From the NCBI RefSeq assembly GCF_042647465.1, contig NZ_JBHRVN010000001.1: a stretch of 64,000 nt of DNA; one strand, given 5' to 3'. The DNA is from Wagnerdoeblera intermedia. Its GTDB lineage: Bacteria; Pseudomonadota; Alphaproteobacteria; Rhodobacterales; Rhodobacteraceae. The notes below the pieces were generated by a model, which saw only the letters and a list, made by a program, of their open reading frames with translations, had not been told where the DNA came from and searched no databases. Of the stretch, positions 52,099 to 59,861 are shown piece by piece (the first letter of the stretch is position 1; every line of letters begins with the position of its first letter). The position numbers were made by a program, and so were the translations under genes.

Positions 52099-52761
52099 AT
52101 GCGAGTGTTGATAGTGGAAGACGATGAGATGCTGCGCGACGGCCTGCTGGTCGGGCTGCGGCTGCAGGGGTTTTCGACCGAAGCCGTGGAAAGCCTGGCC
52201 GATGCCCGCCAAGCGCTGAGCCAGCCCGGCTTTGAGGCCATGGTGCTTGATCTGATGCTGCCCGACGGCTCGGGCCTTGATCTTCTGCGCGGGATGCGCG
52301 GGCGCGGCGACAGCCTGCCGGTGCTGGTGCTGACCGCCCGCGATCAGACGCCTGCGAAGATTGCGGGGCTTGATGCGGGGGCGGATGATTATCTCGCCAA
52401 ACCCTTTGATCTGGGCGAAGTGGCGGCGCGGCTGCGCGCGCTGATCCGGCGCGCCCAGGGCCGCGCGGCCCCTGAGATGCGCTGGAACGGCCTGGTGCTG
52501 GACCCCGCGCGGATGTCGGGCACCTATCTGGGCCGCCCGGTGCAGTTCGGCCTGCGGGAGTTTACGATCCTGCAGGCTTTGATGGAAAATCCCGGGGCCG
52601 TCCTGTCGAAATCCCAGCTCGAGGAGCGGCTTTACGGCTGGCAGGAAGAGGTCGAAAGCAACACCGTAGAGGTCCATATCCACAAACTCCGCGCCCGCCT
52701 GGCGCCCGGCTTCATCCGCACCCTGCGCGGCGCGGGCTACCGTCTGGCGGATCCGGCATGA
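52099..52761 (+). CDS. OmpR-family response regulator, PmrA/QseB-like
   Basis: 220 residues. Receiver domain with acidic pocket VEDDE (residues 6-10), phospho-acceptor D51 in VLDLMLPDGSG, Thr in LTARD and Lys in DYLAKPFDLGE. The C-terminal winged helix has SNTVEVHIHKLRARLAPGFI and RTLRGAGYRL, closest by eye to PmrA/BasR/QseB. It overlaps the kinase gene by 4 bp. Likely binds the CTTAAG-N5-CTTAAG boxes of this window. Confidence 0.94.
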   Translation: MRVLIVEDDEMLRDGLLVGLRLQGFSTEAVESLADARQALSQPGFEAMVLDLMLPDGSGLDLLRGMRGRGDSLPVLVLTARDQTPAKIAGLDAGADDYLAKPFDLGEVAARLRALIRRAQGRAAPEMRWNGLVLDPARMSGTYLGRPVQFGLREFTILQALMENPGAVLSKSQLEERLYGWQEEVESNTVEVHIHKLRARLAPGFIRTLRGAGYRLADPA

Positions 52762-54113
52762 TCTCAATCCGGCGGCGTCTTTTCATCGCGCTTCTGGCGG
52801 CAACGGGCATGGTCTGGCTCTCGGCGGTGATCTGGATCCAGCACTCCACCCGCCAGGAGGTCAGCCATGTGCTTGACCGCCGTCTTGAGGAAAGCGCGCG
52901 CATGGTCGCCTCGCTGATCGGGCGGCAGGGGCTTCCGGGTGCGGTCCATGACGCGCAGCCGGGGGCGGGCGGCCTCTTTGGCCCCGATGAGCCGCTCTTT
53001 TCGCGCCAGCTTGTCTGTCAGGTCTGGGGGCTGGACGGCCGCTTGAAAAGCGAAAGCGCCGGGGCCCCTGCAGAGCCTCTGGCCGTGGAAGCCGCTTCGG
53101 GTTTTTCGCAGCGCGACATCCGCACAGAGGCGGGTCTGCAGCACTGGCGCGTCTATACCTATGTCGATGAAGCGCTTGGCATCCGGGTCATGGTGGGCGA
53201 TGCGCTGGCCGTGCGCGAGGGGCTGGTGAACGGAGTTGTCATCGGCCTTCTGGCCCCGGCGCTGCTGATCTGGCTGGGGGTGGGCCGGGGGCTGCAGCCT
53301 TTGTCGGAATTTGCCCGGCTCCTGCGCGACCGCAGCGCCCAGGATCTGCGCCCGCTGCCCGCAGAGGGCGCGGCGGCGGAACTGACCCCGATGATCGCGG
53401 CGCTGAACGGCCTTTTCGCCAGGGTCGAGGGCCAGCGGGAGCGCGAGCAGAGCTTCACCGCCTTTGCCGCCCATGAGCTGAAAACACCGCTCGCGGGGCT
53501 GAAAACTCAGGCAGAAATCGCGGCCATGGCCCCGGATGAGGCCACCCGCGCCCATGCCCTGGCGCAGATTTCACGCGGCGTGGCCCGCACCGACCGCCTG
53601 GCGCGTCAGCTTCTTGATCTGACCGGAGCCGAAGCTGCCGCCCCGCCGCAGGAGGCGCTTTCGCCCCTGAGGCAGATCCTGAGTGACGTGCTGCAGGATC
53701 TGAAAAATCTTTCGCAAAATCTGGGTGTGCCCATCACCTGTGATCTTCCGCCTGAGGCCGCAGAGGCTCTGGTCGGGCCTATGCTCGCCCCCGCCCTGCG
53801 CAATCTGGTCGAAAATGCGCTTCAGGCCAGCCCCCGGGGGGAGGCAGTCTCGATCCGGGTCGGCGTTGCGGGAGAGGAGCTGCGGATCCGGGTTTCAGAC
53901 CGCGGCCCGGGCATCGCCCCGGAGGACCGCCCCCGGATCACCGAGCGCTTCTACCGGGGCAGGCGGCAGAAAAGCGGCGGTGGCAGCGGCCTTGGCCTGA
54001 CCATCGCTGAGGCCGCAGCAGCCCGCATGGGCGGCAGTCTGACCCTCGCTCCGGCGATCGGTGGCGGCGAGAGTGCAGAGCTGCGTCTGCCCCTCCGGCG
54101 CGGATCGGCCTGA
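52758..54113 (+). CDS. Sensor histidine kinase, QseC/PmrB-like
   Basis: 451 residues. Two helices flank a periplasmic domain of about 130 residues (helix 1 about 9-28, helix 2 about 155-178). H-box FAAHELKTPLAGLKTQAEIA at about residue 237; N-box LRNLVENALQASP; ATP-lid motifs SDRGPGIAPEDRP and GGGSGLGLTIAEA. The periplasmic domain carries one Cys (RQLVCQVWG), so no intramolecular disulfide. The signal is unknown. Confidence 0.93.
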   Translation: MISIRRRLFIALLAATGMVWLSAVIWIQHSTRQEVSHVLDRRLEESARMVASLIGRQGLPGAVHDAQPGAGGLFGPDEPLFSRQLVCQVWGLDGRLKSESAGAPAEPLAVEAASGFSQRDIRTEAGLQHWRVYTYVDEALGIRVMVGDALAVREGLVNGVVIGLLAPALLIWLGVGRGLQPLSEFARLLRDRSAQDLRPLPAEGAAAELTPMIAALNGLFARVEGQREREQSFTAFAAHELKTPLAGLKTQAEIAAMAPDEATRAHALAQISRGVARTDRLARQLLDLTGAEAAAPPQEALSPLRQILSDVLQDLKNLSQNLGVPITCDLPPEAAEALVGPMLAPALRNLVENALQASPRGEAVSIRVGVAGEELRIRVSDRGPGIAPEDRPRITERFYRGRRQKSGGGSGLGLTIAEAAAARMGGSLTLAPAIGGGESAELRLPLRRGSA

Positions 54114-54159
54114 GATGTAAAAGGCCGGACGGCCGCCAGGGGCGGAGGCGTCCTTTGGC

Positions 54160-54176
54160 CTTAAGATCCGCTTAAG
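54160..54176. promoter_or_regulatory. PmrA-type tandem box upstream of the second L,D-transpeptidase
   Basis: CTTAAG-ATCCG-CTTAAG, perfect repeats with 11-bp periodicity, 36 bp before the ATG at 54213, almost the same distance as the box before the regulator gene. Confidence 0.7.
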
Positions 54177-54212
54177 CCCGCCCTGTGAGCCTTGAGCGAA
54201 AAGGAGCACAGC

Positions 54213-54782
54213 ATGACAGATCTCACGCGCAGAGCGAGCCTTCTGACCCTGGCCGGTGGCGCTTCGGCCCTGATCACCCGGCCGGCTTTCGCCGCAGGGC
54301 CGGAAGTGGCGCAGTCGGGAGCCCGAAATATCTCTTCCTTCCGCGCGCTGCGCTGGCAGGATCATTTTGACCGCCTGGGCAAGGGGGCCATCATTGCTGA
54401 CCTGCCCTCACGGGCGCTGCACTACTGGTCGGGGGATGGCACGCAGTATCGGCTTTTCCCCACCTCAATCCCGATGAGCGAAGATCTGACACGGCGGGGC
54501 CGCACCGAGATCGTGCGAAAACGCTCCGGCCCGGACTGGACACCGACGGCAGATATGCGCCGCCGCGACCCCGACCTGCCCGCCTATCTGCCACCCGGGC
54601 CGGAAAATCCGCTGGGCACCCATGCCCTTTATCTGTCCGGGCCCGCCTATCTGATCCACGGCACCCATGACACCCGCAAGATCGGGCGGAAGTCATCCTC
54701 GGGCTGTATCGGGCTTTACAACGAACAGGTGGCTGAGCTTTTCGCCCTCGCCGAGGTCGGCACGCAGGTTCTGCTGATCTGA
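54213..54782 (+). CDS. L,D-transpeptidase (YkuD), TAT-exported
   Basis: 189 residues from the ATG at 54213, preceded by AAAGGAG; signal MTDLTRRASLLTLAGGASAL is TAT-like. YkuD motif HGTHDTRKIGRKSSSGCIGL at about residues 150-169 with nucleophile Cys; NPLGTHALYLSG precedes it. It acts in peptidoglycan cross-linking or lipoprotein attachment. It follows the two-component genes and has its own PmrA-type box, so it is the likeliest direct target. Confidence 0.93.
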   Translation: MTDLTRRASLLTLAGGASALITRPAFAAGPEVAQSGARNISSFRALRWQDHFDRLGKGAIIADLPSRALHYWSGDGTQYRLFPTSIPMSEDLTRRGRTEIVRKRSGPDWTPTADMRRRDPDLPAYLPPGPENPLGTHALYLSGPAYLIHGTHDTRKIGRKSSSGCIGLYNEQVAELFALAEVGTQVLLI

Positions 54783-54814
54783 CCCCTGCCCTCAGGCGCT
54801 GCGACAAAAGGAAA

Positions 54815-54840
54815 GGCCCGGTCCCGAGGGCGACCGGGCC
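54815..54840. terminator. Bidirectional terminator hairpin
   Basis: GGCCCGGT / ACCGGGCC stem around a 10-base loop. On the minus strand it is followed by a T-rich tract (complement of AAAAGGAAA), so it terminates the antiporter gene and probably also the convergent L,D-transpeptidase transcript. Confidence 0.8.
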
Positions 54841-54863
54841 TGAGTGATTGCCTTTTCTGAAAG

Positions 54864-56624
54864 CTATTTGCTGTTTCCGATCAGGTATTTGTCAATCTGC
54901 AGATCGGCGTCGAGAAATTCCTGCTCAAGCCGCTCAAGATCAGCGCGGCGGGTCTCAAGAAGCAGATTTTCAATTTCACCCGGCGCTTCCCCCAGGGCCG
55001 ACAGCGCCGCCCCCGCGATGGCATAGCCGCTGTCGAGGGTCTCGCGCAGCTGGAAATCGGCGCCTGCACGCATCAGCTCCACCGCATGGGGACGATCAAT
55101 CGCACGGGCCAGCACCGGCACCAGCGGATGCTCATGCTTGAGATGGGTGACGATGCGCGTGGTCTCCGCAGCATCATCGCCCGCCGCAATCACCAGCCGG
55201 GCCTCATGCACACCGGCGGCATGCAGAATGTCCGGGCGGCTGCCGTCGCCGAAATAGACGTGAAATCCATAATCTCTGGCGCGGCGGATCTGATCGGCAT
55301 TCTTTTCAATGATGGTCAGCTTATAGCCGCGCCGCAGCAGCGGCTGGCTGATGACCTGTCCCATCCGGCCAAAGCCGATCAGCAGGATTGACCCGGCCCG
55401 GGCCTCAACCCCCTCCAGATCCTCGGTGGAGAGGCTGCCCTCGCGTTCAAAGCGGCCCTTCACGATCAGGATCAGCGGGGTCAGGACCATCGACAGAATG
55501 ATGATCGCCGTCAGATTGGCGTTCCATTCCGGCGTCAGAATACCAAAGCTGGTGGCGCTGGCGTAAAGCACGAAGGCAAATTCACCGCCCTGCGCCATCA
55601 GCAGCGCCCGGTCGAGGGATTCCGCATGATCGGCTTTGAAAAGCTGCGCGACCGCGTAAATCACCAGCATTTTCAGGATCATATAGGCGGGCACCGAGAT
55701 CAGGATCACAGACCAGTTGGCCGCAATGATCGTCAGATCCAGCGCCATGCCGACGCCAAGGAAGAAGAGCCCCAGCAAAAGCCCGCGGAAGGGCTCAATA
55801 TCGGCCTCAAGCTGATGGCGAAAGCTCGATTCCGACAGCAGCACCCCGGCGAGAAAGGCCCCCATCGCCATGGAGAGCCCGCCGCTGGCCATCAGAACGG
55901 CAGAGCCGAGTGCCACGAAAAGCGCCGCCGCCGTCATCACCTCGCGCGCGCCAAAGCGCGCCAGCAGCCGGAACATCGGATCAAGCAGCCAGCGCCCGGC
56001 AACCACCAGCGCCAGGATCGCACCAAGCCCGATCAGCACCGACCAGAGCCGGTCGGCCAGGGTCACCTCTGCCCCGCCCGGGGCGAGAAAGGCCACCAGC
56101 GCCAGCAGGGGCACGATGGCCAGATCCTCGAAGAGAAGCACCGCAACCATCTTCCGGCCACGCGGATGCGACAGCTCTCCGCGCTCGGCCAGGACCTGCA
56201 TCACAATGGCGGTCGAGGTCAGCACAAAGCCCGTGCCCGCGATGAAGCTGGCCTCAATCGGGAAGCCCTGAGCGACGCCGACCCAGATCAGCACCGCAAT
56301 GGCCAGCCCCACCTGCAAAGCCCCAAGGCCGAAAATCTCCCCCCGCATGGCCCAGAGGCGCGAGGGCTGCATCTCCAGCCCGATGACGAAGAGAAAGAGC
56401 ACCACCCCCAGTTCCGCGACATGGATGATGGATTGCGCATCGTTGAAAAAGCCAAGGCCGAAGGGCCCGATGGCCAGACCCGCGGCCAGATAGCCCAAGA
56501 CCGAGCCAAGGCCGATGCGCCGGAACAAAGGCACCGCGATGATCGCGGCAGCCAGAAGAATAACGATGGGAAGGGGGTCAAACGCGGCATGAGCGGCATG
56601 AGCCGCATCGGTCGGACTGGCCAT
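54864..56624 (-). CDS. CPA2-family monovalent cation:proton antiporter (KefB/KefC-like)
   Basis: 586 residues: about 12 helices (residues 15-395) with VLGYLAAGLAIGPFGLGFF, LFLFVIGLEMQPSRLW and ALLMAQGGEFAFVLYA, then an RCK/TrkA-N domain with ILLIGFGRMGQVISQPLLRR (about residue 415) and the NAD-site acidic residue in EKNADQ. K+ efflux in return for H+, often gated by glutathione adducts; no KefF/KefG ancillary gene is adjacent, though a GST gene is upstream. Confidence 0.92.
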   Translation of the reverse strand: MASPTDAAHAAHAAFDPLPIVILLAAAIIAVPLFRRIGLGSVLGYLAAGLAIGPFGLGFFNDAQSIIHVAELGVVLFLFVIGLEMQPSRLWAMRGEIFGLGALQVGLAIAVLIWVGVAQGFPIEASFIAGTGFVLTSTAIVMQVLAERGELSHPRGRKMVAVLLFEDLAIVPLLALVAFLAPGGAEVTLADRLWSVLIGLGAILALVVAGRWLLDPMFRLLARFGAREVMTAAALFVALGSAVLMASGGLSMAMGAFLAGVLLSESSFRHQLEADIEPFRGLLLGLFFLGVGMALDLTIIAANWSVILISVPAYMILKMLVIYAVAQLFKADHAESLDRALLMAQGGEFAFVLYASATSFGILTPEWNANLTAIIILSMVLTPLILIVKGRFEREGSLSTEDLEGVEARAGSILLIGFGRMGQVISQPLLRRGYKLTIIEKNADQIRRARDYGFHVYFGDGSRPDILHAAGVHEARLVIAAGDDAAETTRIVTHLKHEHPLVPVLARAIDRPHAVELMRAGADFQLRETLDSGYAIAGAALSALGEAPGEIENLLLETRRADLERLEQEFLDADLQIDKYLIGNSK

Positions 56625-56685
56625 AAATCACCTGAACTGGAAAAAAGGCGCCCGTTGCCGGGCGCCGCACCTGATGTTCGCGCGA

Positions 56686-57304
56686 TCAGCGCGCGCTCTC
56701 CCGCGCCAGAACCCGCTGCACGGCCGGATCTGCCGCCAGTCGATCATGCAGACGGGCCACATTGGGATAGCTGCCAAGCCCCCCCCTCCAGCAGTTTCGC
56801 GCCCCAGCGGATCATCGGGAAGGCGTAGGCATCGATCACCGAGCGGCGGCTCAGGATCCAGTCACGGCCCTCAAGATGACGATCAAGCGTGGCAAACTGC
56901 TTTGCCGCCAGCGCTTTGCCCGCCGCCACAACGGCGGCACGCGCCTCGGGGCTCTGGTCGGTGGTATAGCGGTCGGGCATGAAGACCGGCCAGAAAGCGG
57001 CATGCATATCCGAGGTCAGAAAGGCCGACCAGCGATGCGCCTCTGCCCGCTCGCGCAGGCTCTCGCCGCCGGTCAGATCCGCTTCGGGATGTTTATGGGC
57101 CAGATAATCCAGGATGGCCCCGGCCTGGGTCAGAAGCCAGCCATCCTCCTCACGCAGCGTTGGCACCGCGCCTGCGGGGTTAACCGCCAGAAGTTCGGGC
57201 GAGCCGTAATTCACGCGCACCGCCTTATAGGGGGCACCGATCCATTCGAGGACGATATGCGGCGCCAGCGAACAGGCCCCGACAGCATAATAAAGAACAG
57301 GCAT
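56686..57304 (-). pseudogene. Glutathione S-transferase (one-base frameshift as given)
   Basis: The N-domain is typical: MPVLYYAVGACSLAPHIVLE, NPAGAVPTLREEDGWLLTQA, and the C-domain runs to RRSVIDAYAFPMIRWGAKLL. The frame then breaks at a C8 run (56779-56786). With one base removed it continues LLEGGLGSYPNVARLHDRLA to a stop at 56686, for 205 residues, the normal size; as written it stops 56744. The end of the C-domain would otherwise be missing. Located with ycaC and pirin genes, a stress-response grouping. Confidence 0.87.
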
Positions 57305-57367
57305 AGATCTCTCCGACAGATTTCAGGCAGCTCGCCTGCGCGGACAACGCCCGCGCAGGCCTTCGGT

Positions 57368-57991
57368 TCACTTCGACGTGAGCGTGGTGTAGCTGTTGAT
57401 CAGGTTGCGATAGTCGGGAATGTGGTTCGAGAAGAGCGCGCCCAGCCCCTCGACATCATTGCGCCAGTCGCGGTGCAGCTCGCAGGCGGTGCCAAACCAA
57501 GTCATCATCTGCGCCCCGGCCGCTTCCATCCTGGCCCAGGCCGCATTGCGGGTCATCTCATTGAAGGTGCCCGAGGCATCTGCGACCACAAAGACCTCAT
57601 AGCCTTCGGCCAGCACCGAGAGCACCGGGAAGGCCACGCAGACCTCAGTCACAACGCCCGCCACGATGAGCTGCTTTTTGCCCGTGGCTTTCACAGCGGT
57701 CAGGAAGTCTTCATTATCCCAGGCGTTGATCTGTCCGGGGCGCGCGATATAGGGCGCATCGGGGAATATCTCTTTCAGTTCCGGAACCAGAGGACCGTTG
57801 GGCCCATCCTCAAAGCTCGTGGTGAGAATGGTCGGCAGATTGAAGTATTTCGCCAGATCCGCCAGGGCGAGGACGTTGTTTTTAAACTTATCCGGATCGA
57901 TGTCGCGCACCAGCGACAAAAGCCCCGTCTGATGGTCGACCAGCAATACAGCCGCATCGTCTTTGTTCAGTCGGACATAGGGTTTGGTCAT
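57368..57991 (-). CDS. ycaC: YcaC-type isochorismatase-family hydrolase
   Basis: 207 residues, very close by eye to E. coli YcaC over the full length (YVRLNKDDAAVLLVDHQTGL, NLPTILTTSFEDGPNGPLVP, FGTACELHRDWRND). Cysteine-hydrolase fold with Asp in LLVDHQTG, Lys in TGKKQLIVAG and nucleophile Cys in TEVCVAFP. Substrate unknown. Operon-like with pirin and GST, all leftward, with a divergent LysR. Confidence 0.92.
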   Translation of the reverse strand: MTKPYVRLNKDDAAVLLVDHQTGLLSLVRDIDPDKFKNNVLALADLAKYFNLPTILTTSFEDGPNGPLVPELKEIFPDAPYIARPGQINAWDNEDFLTAVKATGKKQLIVAGVVTEVCVAFPVLSVLAEGYEVFVVADASGTFNEMTRNAAWARMEAAGAQMMTWFGTACELHRDWRNDVEGLGALFSNHIPDYRNLINSYTTLTSK

Positions 57992-58091
57992 GGGAGTTCT
58001 CCTTTCAGGTCAGGTCGTCCGGTCCGGCCCCGATGCCCGGGACCGGAGAGGGGCCGCAGGTCACAGACGCCCGTAACGGCCCGCGTTGTCG

Positions 58092-58595
58092 TCAGTGATA
58101 GCGGCCCGCGATCACCCGGATCTGCGCCGCGCCCTCGGTGACGGTGGGGATCAGATCCCGGGTCATATTCTGATATCCCGGGGCCGCGGATTTATGCTTC
58201 GCCGCAAGATTGACCCAAAGCTGCACCATCTCAAATGCACCGCCCCGGGCCGTGACGTCAGCCGAGTGATATTCCTGGTGCAGAATGCCGCTTCCGGCGG
58301 TCATCCACTGCACATCACCCGGCCCGATGACGCCCCCCGTCCCGGTGGAATCGCGATGCTCGACCTCGCCGTGAGAAACGAGGGTCACCGTCTCAAAGCC
58401 CTTATGGGGATGAGCGCCGACGCCGCGCGGGGCACCGGCCTTTGGGCCAAAGTGATGCGGCCCGGCGTCATCGAGCAGCAGAAAGGGGCTGGCCGCCGCA
58501 GCGCTGCGCTCAGGCGACAGAAGGCTGCGGAGGGGGAAGCCGTCCCCGACCCAATGGGGGCGTTTCTCGCTGTTGTAACTGACGATCTGACGCAT
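58092..58595 (-). CDS. Pirin-family protein, short C-terminus
   Basis: 167 residues from the ATG at 58595 (GGAAAGGAG ribosome site). The N-terminal cupin is well kept: GAHPHKGFETVTLVSHGEVE and DVQWMTAGSGILHQEYH hold the His/Glu metal ligands, then EMVQLWVNLAAKHKSAAPGY. It stops right after RVIAGRYH, where pirins normally go on for about 60-100 residues with a second cupin. No homopolymer run is at the break. Quercetinase-type activity of pirins depends on the N-domain, so it may still be active. Confidence 0.82.
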   Translation of the reverse strand: MRQIVSYNSEKRPHWVGDGFPLRSLLSPERSAAAASPFLLLDDAGPHHFGPKAGAPRGVGAHPHKGFETVTLVSHGEVEHRDSTGTGGVIGPGDVQWMTAGSGILHQEYHSADVTARGGAFEMVQLWVNLAAKHKSAAPGYQNMTRDLIPTVTEGAAQIRVIAGRYH

Positions 58596-58716
58596 CTGCG
58601 GCTCCTTTCCGGCCGGACCCTGATGGCCCTGCGCTGAAAATTGTTCTATTTCCGGAATGAAAATCGGCATAGGCAGGGATTTGCCATTTCAGTGTTCCGT
58701 ATTTGAGACAATTGCC

Positions 58717-59613
58717 ATGATGGACCTCAACGACTTCGCCCTCTTTGCCGTGCTGGTGGAGGAGCAGGGCCTCGCGGCGGCGGGGCGGCGGCTTGGCCTG
58801 CCGCGCTCGACCGTCAGCCGCAGGCTCAGCACGCTTGAGGCGCGTCTGGGCGTGGCCCTAGTCCGCCGCTCCACCCGCAGTTTCAGCGTCACCGATCTGG
58901 GTCAGGATTTTTATCAGTACTGCCGCGCCATGCTCAGTCAGGCCGAAGCCGCGAGCGATCTGATTGAGCAGCAGAAATCGGAACCTCAGGGCGTCATCCG
59001 CGTGGCCTGCCCCTCTTCGATGATCCAGTTCCAGCTTGCACCCATGGTGGCCGATTTTATGACGCGCTATCCGAAAGCGGTGGTGATCCTGGAGAGCACC
59101 CATCGTCGCGTTGATGTTCTGCGCGAGGGGTTTGATCTGGCGATCCGCGTGCGGTTTGAGCCGATTGAGGACAGCGGGCTCACGCTGCGCCGCTTTGGCT
59201 CAGATGAGCAGCATCTGGTCTGCGCGCCGGGCTGCCTGCCGCAGGGCCCGCTGCGCGGCCCCGAGGCGCTGAGCGGGCTGCCGAGTCTCTCGTGGAATCC
59301 CGATCAGACGCGGCATTTCTGGACACTGAGCGGCCCGGAGGGCCAGGAGGTGCAGCACCAGCACCACCCCCGCCTGATCACCCAGGATATGGCCGCGCTG
59401 CTGAGTTCAGCCCTTGCCGGTGTCGGCATTGTGCAGCTTCCCCGCGCCGTGGCGGAGCCGCTTCTGAAGTCCGGCCGGCTGGTAGAGGCGCTGCCCGGCT
59501 GGAAGCCGCGCTCGGGGATTATCCATGCGCTTTACCCCAATCGCCGGGGTCTCCTTCCGGTCACGCGAAAATTCCTCGAGGCCTGCGCCGCCCATTTCGC
59601 GGGCGACCGCTGA
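58717..59613 (+). CDS. LysR family transcriptional regulator
   Basis: 298 residues from the ATG at 58717 (the adjacent Met codon 3 bp later is equally possible). HTH: FALFAVLVEEQGLAAAGRRL, GLPRSTVSRRLSTLEARLGV, LVRRSTRSFSVTDLG. Divergent from the pirin-ycaC-GST group across 121 bp, so probably their activator, a common arrangement for this gene set. Confidence 0.92.
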   Translation: MMDLNDFALFAVLVEEQGLAAAGRRLGLPRSTVSRRLSTLEARLGVALVRRSTRSFSVTDLGQDFYQYCRAMLSQAEAASDLIEQQKSEPQGVIRVACPSSMIQFQLAPMVADFMTRYPKAVVILESTHRRVDVLREGFDLAIRVRFEPIEDSGLTLRRFGSDEQHLVCAPGCLPQGPLRGPEALSGLPSLSWNPDQTRHFWTLSGPEGQEVQHQHHPRLITQDMAALLSSALAGVGIVQLPRAVAEPLLKSGRLVEALPGWKPRSGIIHALYPNRRGLLPVTRKFLEACAAHFAGDR

Positions 59614-59861
59614 GGGGCCATTTCCGACCGGCGTGGAACCCCGCGCAGGTGTCGGGCCAGAGCTGCTGAGGGCGGGCGGACCTTCCCGGCCCCTCCCGCA
59701 TGGGCCTGCGCAACCGGTTTCTCGCGCTGACGCAGTTCCGCCGCCCCTGATTTTCACAGAACTATTACCGATCTGTCGGACGCATGTTTCCGGCCTCGCG
59801 CAATGACACCCCCGATGGCCCGCGAACCTGTGGCGGGCCGATGGCGGGAGAACATGTGCGG

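Noticed and set aside
55626..56828. A 400-codon open frame opposite the KefB/C-like antiporter
   Set aside because: Same reasoning: mirror of a membrane-protein gene, no domain signal.
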